NCBI GenBank assembly: GCA_027317185.1
Contig: DAHVFB010000027.1
Span: 1 to 34,538 of the forward strand
Source of the DNA: Deltaproteobacteria bacterium
Lineage (GTDB): Bacteria; Desulfobacterota; Binatia; Binatales; Binataceae
Direction: 5' to 3'
DNA length: 34,538 nt
A program made the position numbers and the translations under genes. Under the pieces are notes generated by a model that was given only the letters and a program-made list of their open reading frames with translations, ran no database searches and was not told where the DNA came from. Below are positions 16,301-23,930 of this stretch, one piece after another (position 1 is the first letter of the stretch; each line of letters starts with the position of its first letter).

Positions 16301-18126
16301 GCCGCCGCGTCGCCGAGCGCGTCATGCTTGAGGCCCTTGACGTGAAACGATTGCACGAATACCGCAGGCGGCTTTTCCACGCCGGTAGCGGGACGAATTT
16401 CGTGCGCATCCTCGGAGATCACCTGTAGGCCGAAGTTCTGCAGAATCGGCATCAACTCTGACAGAATCGGCGCTTCGCCCAGCTCATACATGCGAAGTTC
16501 GCTCATCCCTTCGACCTCGCCAGTGGCGCTCACCGCGGCCCGGGTGCCGCCGGTTACGAGCAACTCCTCGACCCGTTCGACGTCGATAACCGCGCGATCG
16601 ACGCTGGTGCTGGCTTGATAATCTCCGCTGAAGGCTCGGGCCCAGCGATGGGCCAACTCGCTCGCGTGGTTCGCACCCAGCCGCTCGGCCAGCGCCTCGT
16701 GCAGGCGATCGGTCCAGGTTCGCGCGAGCTTTTCAATCTCCGCTTCGAGCTCCGGAAGAATTGTCAGCGCGGGCGGCGGCGCATCGAAGCAGAAATGCAA
16801 ACGTGCGGTGTAACCTTCGCCCAGGGCAAGATAATAATAGATGGCCGAACCGCCCAGGCGTTGTGCAAGAGCCTCCTGAATTTTCACCCGGACTTCGGCC
16901 GAGAAGCGCTCGCGCGGCATCAGCACCATCGCGATCACCACCCCGCGCTCGGGATCGGAGTTGATACTCAACCGCACTTCCGATTCGTTCTTGACGTCCA
17001 GAATCAGCGTTAATTGTTCGCGCAACTCGGCCACCGAGGCGCGGAACAGATCTTCCTTGGGAAAGCTGTTGAAGGCGGTGACCAGCTCCTTGAAATCATG
17101 CGAGCCGGGAATGGTCTTTTCCGCCTCCAGCAGCGCGCTCAGCTTGGCGCGCAAAACCGGAATATGTTCCGCCTCCTCGCTGTAAGCTTTCGAGGTGAAC
17201 AGACCCAAAAAGCGATCGAAACTGATTTCTCCGCCGGGACCGACGCGGCGGATCGTGACGTCGTCCATCGCGCGCCGCCGATGCACGATCGATTGCCGGC
17301 GGGTTTTGCCGACGATCAGCAGCGGACCGTCGAACAGCAGCTTGCGTTGCGTTATTTCGAGGCCGTGTACCGGACGCGGCGACCCGAATCGCGAGCGAGC
17401 CTCGGTTCCGCGCAAAATCCCCAGACCCTTGTGGCCGTCGATCTCCATCAGCGCCAGGCCGTCTTCGGGCGCGACCACGCGATAACGCCGATAGCCGAGG
17501 AATACGAAGCCGCCATGCACCAGCCAGTGCATGAAGTCACGCACCTCCAGCATCTCGCGCAGGCCCGCGGTCTCTTCGCAGATATCGAGCGCGCGCGCCG
17601 CCATCCGTTCGAAATCGCCGGTTGCGCGCCGCACTTCGTCGAGGATCTCGCGGATCGCGGATTCGATCTGCGCCACCTGCGCGGGATCGTTCGGCCGCTC
17701 GATCTCGCCATACAGCATCGATTCGGAGCGCTCTCCCGCGCGCATCCGCTCGAACGATTTGAGCCGTCCACTCTCGTCCCGCGAGACGCTGAATACCGGA
17801 TGCAACAGCATCCGGACCGGGGCGCCGATCTGATGGAAATATTCCAGCAGACTGTCCACGATGAACGGGCAGTCCGGCATCCCGCTGCGAATCGCGATAA
17901 CGCCCTCGCCGCCGGGCGCAACGCTGAGCTTTATCGGTTCGGTTCGCCGATAAAAAAATTCGAACGTCTCGGCGGCGATCGCCTCGCGCGTCGCGGCCGG
18001 CAGGCGCGCGGTCAAACTTGCCGGTTGACGCGCGAACAGCCGCCCGGCGAACAGATCGAGATAACGCGCCCGGTCCTCGGACAAGGCGCGATCAATTACC
18101 AAATGCGGATCGGATTTGATTGCCAC
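13372..18126 (-). CDS. gdhB: NAD-specific glutamate dehydrogenase, large (180-kDa class)
   Basis: A 1584-residue enzyme of the large NAD-glutamate dehydrogenase class, which oxidatively deaminates glutamate to 2-oxoglutarate and ammonia and normally works catabolically. The long N-terminal half (to about 700) contains ACT-like regulatory parts, beginning with DRALSEDRARYLDLFAGRLF. The catalytic part has RGGIRFSDRPDDFRTEVLDLM followed by the active-site lysine region VPVGSKGGF. The NAD-binding domain carries VVGLGDMSGDVFGNG, AFDHRHIFIDPNPD and EGGNLGLTQHARIEYAL. A helical C-terminal region completes it. The length is normal for the family. The start is GTG. Divergently transcribed rlmD lies 192 bases away. 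This enzyme could feed amino nitrogen into central metabolism. Confidence 0.95.
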   Translation of the reverse strand: MAIKSDPHLVIDRALSEDRARYLDLFAGRLFARQPASLTARLPAATREAIAAETFEFFYRRTEPIKLSVAPGGEGVIAIRSGMPDCPFIVDSLLEYFHQIGAPVRMLLHPVFSVSRDESGRLKSFERMRAGERSESMLYGEIERPNDPAQVAQIESAIREILDEVRRATGDFERMAARALDICEETAGLREMLEVRDFMHWLVHGGFVFLGYRRYRVVAPEDGLALMEIDGHKGLGILRGTEARSRFGSPRPVHGLEITQRKLLFDGPLLIVGKTRRQSIVHRRRAMDDVTIRRVGPGGEISFDRFLGLFTSKAYSEEAEHIPVLRAKLSALLEAEKTIPGSHDFKELVTAFNSFPKEDLFRASVAELREQLTLILDVKNESEVRLSINSDPERGVVIAMVLMPRERFSAEVRVKIQEALAQRLGGSAIYYYLALGEGYTARLHFCFDAPPPALTILPELEAEIEKLARTWTDRLHEALAERLGANHASELAHRWARAFSGDYQASTSVDRAVIDVERVEELLVTGGTRAAVSATGEVEGMSELRMYELGEAPILSELMPILQNFGLQVISEDAHEIRPATGVEKPPAVFVQSFHVKGLKHDALGDAAASAIAASALSAVIGGMAGNDGLNELSITAGLTWREVALVRGYVAAAFQMKLAPTRSALERVLLLNPELARILVDLFVARLDPDRDSRPDTIASLRAAYLERLGTVENIADDRTARTILSMAEATVRTNFFLLPPDRLPYFALKFESGKILNLPGVAPLYEIHVDSPRMEGCHLRGGKIARGGIRFSDRPDDFRTEVLDLMKTQTVKNAIIVPVGSKGGFIVKPRGAAAITHREVVDAYQTLINAMLDLTDNLAGDRVLHPERVKALDGDDPYLVVAADKGTTAFSDLANEIAQRRGLWLDDAFASGGKHGYDHKALGITARGAWESVKRHLREMGRDPNRGDPVTVVGLGDMSGDVFGNGLLQADNLKLIAAFDHRHIFIDPNPDPKTSFAERRRLFDLPNSQWSDYDPALISRGGAVYKRGLKRIELSPEARAALKCEETELDSDSLIRAILRAEVDLLYNGGIGTYVRATDENDAQVADHANDSCRITARELRAKIVVEGGNLGLTQHARIEYALLGGRINTDAIDNSAGVDCSDHEVNLKILLQPALARGAITLAERNAMLAAAANEVADRVLHDNRDQVLSLSLEQIRSRAEIDTYREHLTAIEKRGVLRAHEEALPNAESLHNRRALFAGLTRPELAVIAAYTKIDLVARIESSPLIDDPYMIEFFLRPYFPAAIAQRCAADLPRHRLRRELIASRAVNELVDLMGSVFVFRLGRDDGAEAEDALRAWIIAAGILDLRGWAERLRDRAQNLPSDAEIASFFALERAARRASGWVLARLDEVLPIGAQVARLRPAFFELASGFEDLLAGAERNRFERVYRDLRYAVHEEAIAHDLARLEFADHILNILSLTFGREVPALVVAQAYFAIGAELDFAILEGALASADGDQWERRAAAELAMELSAVRMELCRAVLESGDGASSAIRRLRSRQPREFAALERLFIELRAMQRIGLAALQVAIRALSRLAHGGAQA

Positions 18127-18270
18127 AGTCTGAAATGTATCGGCATTCGCATGCCAAGCTCGCTACTACAGGTTGGGTTATGGCGAGGGTGCCCCGTTGC
18201 ATCCGCCGTCATGATGTTGCCCGGTCAATCGCGATCCTACAAGTCAGGCCGAAGGATCGCCGGACTGATA

Positions 18271-18308
18271 TAATGAGAGTTAATGACAGTCGCGTAATGA
18301 GAGTCGCG
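18271..18308. repeat. Short imperfect tandem repeats upstream of rlmD
   Basis: Three near-identical units follow one another: TAATGAGAGT, TAATGACAGTCGCG and TAATGAGAGTCGCG. The last two differ by one base. They lie 11 bases before the rlmD start codon, in the gdhB-rlmD divergent intergenic region, and could be slippage or operator copies. Confidence 0.6.
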
Positions 18309-18318
18309 GAAGCATCCG

Positions 18319-19569
18319 ATGCCTACAGTTGAAATCGAAGACCTGACGCTCGGCCGTTATGGCGTAGGCCGGATCGATGGCCGCGCCGTGATGGTTCCGA
18401 ACGCTGCGCCGGGCGATGTACTGGAAGTGGCAATCGAAAGCGAACGGCGAAATTATTCGCTGGCGCGAATCGAAGGAATTGTTCGCGCGGGATCCGATCG
18501 GCGCGTCCCGCCCTGCGCCTTTGTACCGCGATGCGGCGGGTGCGATTGGCAGCAGCTCAGTTACCCGGCGCAGGTCGCGCATAAAGCACGGCTGATAGCG
18601 GCGGAGTTCGCGCATAATCTTGGCGCGGAACTGCCGATTGACGGCCTGATCGAACCTGCACCCGCGGAGTTCGGCTATCGATCGCGTGTGCGCTTCAAGC
18701 TTGGCGACAACGGCGCGGTGGGATTTCACGAGGCCGCGAGCAATCGTATCGTCGAGATCGATCGCTGCCTGGTGGCGGCCCCGGCAATTGAGTTACCAAA
18801 ATTGATCGCGGCTGCTTTCGGTCGGCGATGCCGTGAGATTGAAGTGGCGGTGGGCGGCGCGGTCCAGTCGGTCGTGGTGCATCTGGCGTCATCGCCGACG
18901 ACAGCGGATACCAACCGGGCGCAACGGCTGATCGACGAAATTCCGGCGCTGAGCGGAATCGTGATACGCGATGGCAAGGCGCGCGCTGTGATCGGCCATC
19001 CGTCGCTACCGATTGAGCTCGAGCCGGGCCTTACGATCGAGGTCGAGCCCGATCTTTTCACCCAGGTGAACCATGCGGAAAACCGCAAGTTGGTGGCCGC
19101 CGTGATGGGCACCGCGGCTATCGATACGGGCGGCGAAATTCTCGATCTATACTGCGGCGCGGGCAATTTCAGTTTGCCGGCCGCACGCCGCGGCGCGCGA
19201 GTGATCGGGGTGGATTACGATCCGTTCGCGATCGAGACCGCACGGCGCAACGCGGCGCGGCTGGGGCTTTCCGAGGTGCAATTCCTCGCGATGAACGCCG
19301 GCGAGATTGCGCGCTTTCTCTCGCGCGCACGGTATCGGCCGGAGGTGGTGATTATCGATCCGCCGCGGGCCGGCGCCGCCGATCTGATCGACTTGATCGT
19401 CAAGCTCAAGGCGTCCCGTGTCATCTATGTTTCGTGTAATGTCGCGACCCTGATGCGGGATTTGAAGGAACTTTCGCGCACGGGATTCAAGCTTGGCATA
19501 GTGCGCGCGTTCGATTTTTTTCCGAACACGCATCACGCCGAGGTGATGGCGGAGATGCTATTGACTTAG
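18319..19569 (+). CDS. rlmD: 23S rRNA (uracil-5)-methyltransferase, RlmD/RumA type
   Basis: A 416-residue SAM-dependent methyltransferase of the RlmD/RlmC/TrmA family that makes 5-methyluridine in RNA. The N-terminal TRAM domain covers residues 1-55. A four-cysteine [4Fe-4S] site follows, with Cys66, Cys72 and Cys75 in CAFVPRCGGCDWQQL and a fourth near residue 152 (DRCLVA). The SAM domain holds ILDLYCGAGNFSLP, GVDYDPFAIETARRNA, IIDPPRAGA and the catalytic cysteine in YVSCNVATLMRDL. It ends with FDFFPNTHHAE, the family's terminal motif. The exact target uridine cannot be told from the sequence; RlmD is the usual assignment for single-copy members. Confidence 0.92.
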   Translation: MPTVEIEDLTLGRYGVGRIDGRAVMVPNAAPGDVLEVAIESERRNYSLARIEGIVRAGSDRRVPPCAFVPRCGGCDWQQLSYPAQVAHKARLIAAEFAHNLGAELPIDGLIEPAPAEFGYRSRVRFKLGDNGAVGFHEAASNRIVEIDRCLVAAPAIELPKLIAAAFGRRCREIEVAVGGAVQSVVVHLASSPTTADTNRAQRLIDEIPALSGIVIRDGKARAVIGHPSLPIELEPGLTIEVEPDLFTQVNHAENRKLVAAVMGTAAIDTGGEILDLYCGAGNFSLPAARRGARVIGVDYDPFAIETARRNAARLGLSEVQFLAMNAGEIARFLSRARYRPEVVIIDPPRAGAADLIDLIVKLKASRVIYVSCNVATLMRDLKELSRTGFKLGIVRAFDFFPNTHHAEVMAEMLLT

Positions 19570-19639
19570 CTTGCTGGGCGTTCCTAATCTAGGTAACGCA
19601 ACTGGCAGCGATCCTTCCGCCAGGGATTTGAAATAAGCG

Positions 19640-19891
19640 ATGCCCAAGCAGGAAAAGGAAAAGCAGCCACGGCCAAAGGTCACGATTATTCCTGGCCGCG
19701 GTGTGGCGCAAACCATCAACTACTTGCTCGAGGATCGTGACGATCTGGAATGGATCATCGCGGTTGGGCGAACCAAAAACGGCGAGCTGTTCTTCTATGA
19801 TACGGGTGGGGATATCGTCGAAGATCTCGGCACGCTCGAATATCTGAAGGCGCGCATCATCCGCGCTCATTTCGGCGACGAATACGAATAA
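19640..19891 (+). CDS. Small protein of unknown function
   Basis: An 83-residue soluble protein, unrecognised. It has a basic start (PKQEKEKQPRPKVTIIPG), a central LLEDRDDLEWIIAVGRTKNGELFFYDTGGDIVEDL that reads like a small beta-rich fold, and an acidic tail. It follows rlmD by 70 bases on the same strand and may be transcribed with it. Codon use is like that of its neighbours, and no overlapping better candidate exists. No catalytic motif is visible. Confidence 0.6.
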   Translation: MPKQEKEKQPRPKVTIIPGRGVAQTINYLLEDRDDLEWIIAVGRTKNGELFFYDTGGDIVEDLGTLEYLKARIIRAHFGDEYE

Positions 19892-19904
19892 GCGTCCCGC
19901 TTCT

Positions 19905-19933
19905 CAAATCAGCGCACGCCAAATCAGCGCACG
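19905..19933. repeat. Tandem duplication of a 15-base unit
   Basis: The 14 bases CAAATCAGCGCACG occur at 19905-19918 and again at 19920-19933, one base apart, in the gap between the convergent small gene and the Rieske ferredoxin gene. This looks like a replication-slippage product. Confidence 0.7.
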
Positions 19934-20000
19934 ATCGATTCCCACTCGCCGCATCGACTGCTTCGGCCCGACGAATCTTCAGCACCCCAATTTTTATTGC

Positions 20001-20420
20001 TCAAGGCTGTTGGACGCTGCGCGGTGATGCGTAGATAGTCCCATCGCTCTGCTCCAAGGGCACCTTCGCCAGCGCTTTGCCGGGGGTGCCGGGCGGACCG
20101 AAGATGCATTCGCCGGTCCGCGGCAGGTAGCAGGCGTTATGGGTCTGGCACAACAGGTAGCGTCCGTCGGCGGTGAAGAACTGATTGTCGATCCAGTCCA
20201 TCGCGATCGGGATATGGCAGCAGCGGTTGACGTACGCGTGGTACTCGCCATCGCAATTGACCAGAAAACATTCCTCGTCGAAGCCGTCGATCGGCAGGAT
20301 GAACTTCAGCGAGGTTCCGGGCGGCACCTCGCTCGCGCGGCAGACCAGGTAGCGTCGCGGCTTCGATGAGCGGCGGCTCGAGCGTGCCGCGCGCGCGCGC
20401 CGGGTGCGTTTCGGAGTCAT
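20001..20420 (-). CDS. Rieske [2Fe-2S] ferredoxin-like protein
   Basis: A 139-residue protein with an arginine-rich start (about 20 residues) followed by one Rieske domain. The cluster ligands are Cys67-x-His69 (RCCHI) and Cys91-x2-His94 (CQTHNACY), with the expected beta-sandwich framework (YLVCRASEVPPGTSLKF...CFLVNCDGEYHAYVNRC). The C-terminal TGECIFGPPGTPGKAL is the usual proline loop. There are no membrane segments, so it is soluble. It faces away from the Rieske oxygenase operon across a 240-base gap and could carry electrons to it, as in class III ring-hydroxylating systems, although the operon has its own plant-type reductase. The N-terminal arginines might be untranslated if a later start is used. 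Confidence 0.88.
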   Translation of the reverse strand: MTPKRTRRARAARSSRRSSKPRRYLVCRASEVPPGTSLKFILPIDGFDEECFLVNCDGEYHAYVNRCCHIPIAMDWIDNQFFTADGRYLLCQTHNACYLPRTGECIFGPPGTPGKALAKVPLEQSDGTIYASPRSVQQP

Positions 20421-20427
20421 CGCGGTA

Positions 20428-20449
20428 AAGCATTACAGAAGCGATGCTT
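20428..20449. promoter_or_regulatory. Nested inverted repeats ahead of the Rieske ferredoxin
   Basis: AAGCAT (20428-20433) pairs with ATGCTT (20444-20449). Inside and overlapping it, GAAGC-GAT-GCTTC (20438-20450) forms a second hairpin. The site is immediately upstream of the ferredoxin start codon, in the divergent control region. It could be an operator, but no regulator gene is adjacent. Confidence 0.3.
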
Positions 20450-20660
20450 CGGCCAAAGCGGATATTTTGCAGCGGCGCGCCGGCCCCCTCATGCCGTCCG
20501 TCATCGAGCGCGATGGGAGTTGCCTGAAATGCGCGACCGCATCGTCGCCACTTTATAAAATCCCCGTGATTGTGATGTAATCGCCGGTGCGAGTTCGCCG
20601 ATCTCCGTTGTGAGTCGAAGCTGCGGGGAGTGAACGGAGGCTCGCAAGGAGAAAGCGACC

Positions 20661-21872
20661 ATGGGAGTTGGCGCACGCAAGGTGGCTGCGAAGGCCGTCT
20701 CACCGCATCGGGAATACGAGCCGTATCTCGAGGCGAAGTGGGGTCTCAAGAATCATTGGTATCCGGCCGCTTTCACCCATGAGGTGCCTGACAAGCTGGT
20801 AAAGGGCGTGATGATCGCCGGTCATGAGATTGCTCTGCGCCGCGGAAAAGGCGGCAAGGTCTATGCGCTCGCCGACCGCTGCGCCCATCGCGGCGTCAGG
20901 ATCTCGAAAAAATCGATGTGCCTGACCGATGAGCATCTGACCTGCTGGTATCACGGGTTTACCTACGGGCTTGAAGACGGGGTGCTGAAGACCATCCTCG
21001 CCTCACCCGACGACGCGCAGATCGGCAAGACCAGGATTCGCACCTATCCGACGCACGAGAAGAACGGGATGATCTGGGTCTTCGTCGGCGACGAGGATTT
21101 CAAGCCGGTCCCGCCGCTAACCTCCGATCTGCCGATGCGCGTGCCGAAGGAATACGATCCCAATCCGGTCGCTTTCATTCTCGACGACAATACCTTCGTC
21201 CGCGGGATCCATCGCACGGGCGACTCGAACTGGCGTCTGGCGGTCGAGAATGGTTTCGATCCCGGCCATGTTCTGATCCACTACGACAATGTTTTTATCG
21301 CGGCGACCGATCGCAAGCTGGCGCTGGGATGGCAACCCAAGTCGCCCGAAGCGGTCGAAGTGATCGATTTGCCCGAAGGTCCCAAGGGGATCATGAACCG
21401 CTATGACCCCCATCTGAACCTCTACAACTATATCAATGAAAATGCCGTTACCGGCATGAAGGTTTACGGCAAGCAGGAGTATTACGTGCGCACCTCGATG
21501 TGGGTGCCGGGCGTGCTGCTGGTCGAGCACTGGCCGGTGACCAACTGGGCGCAGTACGAGTTCTACGTTCCGATCGACGATACCCATCATGAGTATTGGG
21601 AAATTATCGTCGGCCATTGCAACAGCGAAGAGGATCGCAAAGAGGCCGAGTTCAAGTACACCAACTTTTTCGAGCCGCTGGGCCTGCTGGAGTTCAACAA
21701 TCGCGACCTGTTCGCGCGCGAGGCGATGCAGGATTTTTACGAAAAGATGGATGGCTGGAACCAGGAGCAGCTTTGCAAGCTCGATGCGGTGGTGGTCGGC
21801 TGGCGCAAGCTGGCGGCCCGTTTCAATCGCGGCATCCAGGCCCCGCCGCCGGGAGCCGATCGAAAAGATTAA
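20661..21872 (+). CDS. CarAa-like Rieske ring-hydroxylating oxygenase, terminal component
   Basis: A 403-residue Rieske non-heme iron oxygenase. The Rieske domain binds its cluster through Cys74-x-His76 (RCAHRG) and Cys95-x2-His98 (CWYHGF). The catalytic domain has ENGFDPGHVLIH (Asp200, His203, His207) and Asp349 in FNNRDLFAREAM, giving the 2-His-1-carboxylate iron site. From memory of the family, GLKNHWYPA, NWRLAVENGFDP, FNNRDLFAREAMQDFY and the WRKLAARFNRGIQ end closely parallel the carbazole 1,9a-dioxygenase component CarAa, an alpha-only oxygenase. No beta subunit is nearby, which agrees with that. A strong Shine-Dalgarno (AAGGAGA) precedes the ATG. It probably hydroxylates an aromatic or heteroaromatic ring; the substrate is not predictable. 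Confidence 0.9.
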   Translation: MGVGARKVAAKAVSPHREYEPYLEAKWGLKNHWYPAAFTHEVPDKLVKGVMIAGHEIALRRGKGGKVYALADRCAHRGVRISKKSMCLTDEHLTCWYHGFTYGLEDGVLKTILASPDDAQIGKTRIRTYPTHEKNGMIWVFVGDEDFKPVPPLTSDLPMRVPKEYDPNPVAFILDDNTFVRGIHRTGDSNWRLAVENGFDPGHVLIHYDNVFIAATDRKLALGWQPKSPEAVEVIDLPEGPKGIMNRYDPHLNLYNYINENAVTGMKVYGKQEYYVRTSMWVPGVLLVEHWPVTNWAQYEFYVPIDDTHHEYWEIIVGHCNSEEDRKEAEFKYTNFFEPLGLLEFNNRDLFAREAMQDFYEKMDGWNQEQLCKLDAVVVGWRKLAARFNRGIQAPPPGADRKD

Positions 21873-21889
21873 GTTGCCGGGATATTCCC

Positions 21890-22942
21890 TTGACTGACCT
21901 CAGGAGCGAACCAGCGAGCGCACAGGCGCATGAAATCATCCTGAGGTTCGAGGATGGGGTCGAGAAGCGGATTACGGTCGCGGCCGGTGAATACGTGCTC
22001 GATGCCGCGCTCAGGCAGGAGATCGCGCTGGTCCATCAGTGCCGTTCCGGCAGTTGCTCCACCTGCGTGGCGCAGATGATGGATGGCGATCTGCGGATGG
22101 ATCCATCGCGGGCGCACTCGCTGATCCCGGCTGAAATCGTGCAGGGTCGGCGCCTGCTGTGCAGCACCCTGGCGCACGCCGACAGTAGCGTCCGGCTCGA
22201 TTATCCGAGCGACCTGCTTGAGGAGGCCGGTCCCAAACTGTTTTCGGCGACCGTCGAAGATGCCGCAATGGTGTCCGATACGGTTGTCAGACTGGTGCTC
22301 AAAGCTCCGCGCGGAATCGATTTCGCATATCACAGCGGCCAGTATGTCCGGGTAAAGGTTCCCGGCACGGATCAATGGCGATCGTATTCGATGGCGTCGC
22401 TGCCGCGCGATCTGCCCAAATTGGAATTCCTGATTCGGCTCATTCTGGGCGGCGCGATGTCGGAATATCTTACCGCGCGATGCGAGCCGGGCGATGAAAT
22501 TGAAGTCGAGGGACCGCTCGGCGCGTTCATTTTGCGCGAGAGCCCTGCACCCCATGTGTTTGTCGCGGGTGGCACCGGCGTGGCGCCGATTATATCGATG
22601 CTCGACAGCATCCGCCGACGCTCCGGAGTAAAGCCTCCGATGCTGCTGAGCTTCGGATGCGCCAGCGACAGTCAGTTCTTCTATCGCGATGAAGTCGAGT
22701 TGCGCGCCGCCTGGATGCCGCAATTGCGGCTGCGGCTGAGCGCCGACCGGGTCGAAGATCCTGCCTCGGGGCTGGTTCAGGGCAACCCGGTGCAGGTGCT
22801 GACGCCGGAGGATGCTGCCGATCCCGATACGGTCGCCTATCTATGCGGTCCGCCCCCAATGATCGAAGCGGCGCGCCGCCGCCTGAATGAGCTGGGGGTT
22901 GATCCTGAGCATATCTATGCCGAGCAATTTGTCGCGAGCTGA
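21890..22942 (+). CDS. Ferredoxin reductase component with N-terminal plant-type [2Fe-2S]
   Basis: A protein of about 350 residues with three modules. A plant-type ferredoxin domain (about residues 14-105) has Cys51, Cys56, Cys59 and Cys91 (CRSGSCSTC...LLCS). An FAD domain (about 115-215) carries RSYSMAS. An NAD(P)H domain has GGTGVAPI (227-234) and YLCGPPPM. This is the BenC/CarAd/phenol-hydroxylase-P5 layout, which passes electrons from NADH to the oxygenase. It begins 17 bases after the oxygenase gene. The frame is open much further upstream, inside the oxygenase gene, but homology starts near the TTG at 21890, which I take as the start. The lack of an ATG or clear Shine-Dalgarno suggests translational coupling. 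Confidence 0.9.
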   Translation: MTDLRSEPASAQAHEIILRFEDGVEKRITVAAGEYVLDAALRQEIALVHQCRSGSCSTCVAQMMDGDLRMDPSRAHSLIPAEIVQGRRLLCSTLAHADSSVRLDYPSDLLEEAGPKLFSATVEDAAMVSDTVVRLVLKAPRGIDFAYHSGQYVRVKVPGTDQWRSYSMASLPRDLPKLEFLIRLILGGAMSEYLTARCEPGDEIEVEGPLGAFILRESPAPHVFVAGGTGVAPIISMLDSIRRRSGVKPPMLLSFGCASDSQFFYRDEVELRAAWMPQLRLRLSADRVEDPASGLVQGNPVQVLTPEDAADPDTVAYLCGPPPMIEAARRRLNELGVDPEHIYAEQFVAS

Positions 22943-22995
22943 TCGCCCGCGGCCTGCAACGCGCCCCTCGTGGGCGCGGTAATGGGAGTGCGAAG

Positions 22996-23886
22996 ATGGG
23001 TGTAACACAGCTTGCGTATATCGGGGTGAACGTCACCGATCTGGAGGCGTGGAGCGACCTGATGACCAACGTCTTCGGACTGGCGGTGCAGACGCGCACG
23101 GACCAGCACTCGCCGTCATATCTGCGCGTCGATGATCACCATCATCGAATCGCACTCCAGCCGGGCAAAACCGACGGCCTCGCCTACGTCGGCTGGGAGG
23201 TGGCGAGCATGGACGAGTTGCACCGGATCGCTAGCCATCTGAACTCGATTGGGGTCAAAACCGTCGCGGGCGCGGCGCAAGAGGCTGACGAGCGCAAGGT
23301 GCTGGCGCTGTATAAGTTTCGCGATCCGGATGGTATCCCGATGGAGATTTCGTACGGCCCGATCATCGATCATGAACCGTTGCGCTATGGCCGTCCGGTG
23401 AGCGGTTTCAACGCCGGCCGCCTCGGTCTGGGTCACGCGGTGTTCGCCTGCGCGGATCAGCACAAGTCAGCCGACTTTTACATCAAGAATTTGGGCTTCA
23501 AAATCAGCGATTACATTGCGTGGGATGTTGCCGACGCGGTTTTCATGCACTGCAATCCGCGCCATCACAGCCTCGCGCTAATGAACGCGGTCTATGGTAT
23601 GAAGCCCGGCGACCTGAATCATTTTATGATCGAGGCCAACTCCCTGGATGACATCGGGCGCGCCTACGACCTGGTGCTGGAGCGCAAAATCCCGCTGATT
23701 CTGACGCTCGGGCGCCATACCAACGATCTGATGACCTCGTTCTACGTCAAGACGCCGTCGGGTTTCGGGGTCGAATATGGTTTCGGCGCGCGACTGATCG
23801 AGGATGATGCGAATTGGGAAGTGCGCAAATACCACGCGACCAAGTTATGGGGACATCTGCTGGCGCTCGAAGAACCCATGATGTGA
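22996..23886 (+). CDS. BphC-type extradiol ring-cleavage dioxygenase
   Basis: A 296-residue type I extradiol dioxygenase with two vicinal-oxygen-chelate repeats. The iron ligands are His147 (LGLGHAVF), His209 (DLNHFMIE) and Glu260 (GVEYGFG). The acid-base residues His191, His241 and Tyr250 line up with those of 2,3-dihydroxybiphenyl 1,2-dioxygenase. The C-terminal repeat is thus complete and active-looking. It would open a catechol ring next to its hydroxyls, the step after Rieske oxygenation. It starts 53 bases after the reductase gene and belongs to the same operon. The preferred diol is unknown. Confidence 0.93.
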   Translation: MGVTQLAYIGVNVTDLEAWSDLMTNVFGLAVQTRTDQHSPSYLRVDDHHHRIALQPGKTDGLAYVGWEVASMDELHRIASHLNSIGVKTVAGAAQEADERKVLALYKFRDPDGIPMEISYGPIIDHEPLRYGRPVSGFNAGRLGLGHAVFACADQHKSADFYIKNLGFKISDYIAWDVADAVFMHCNPRHHSLALMNAVYGMKPGDLNHFMIEANSLDDIGRAYDLVLERKIPLILTLGRHTNDLMTSFYVKTPSGFGVEYGFGARLIEDDANWEVRKYHATKLWGHLLALEEPMM

Positions 23887-23930
23887 AAAGCGCTGATGTG
23901 AAAAACGACAATGTGAGGCAGGGAGTCGCG

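Noticed and set aside
17014..18273. 419-codon plus-strand frame opposite glutamate dehydrogenase
   Set aside because: It is the antisense of well-conserved gdhB sequence, with no domain or ribosome-binding site.
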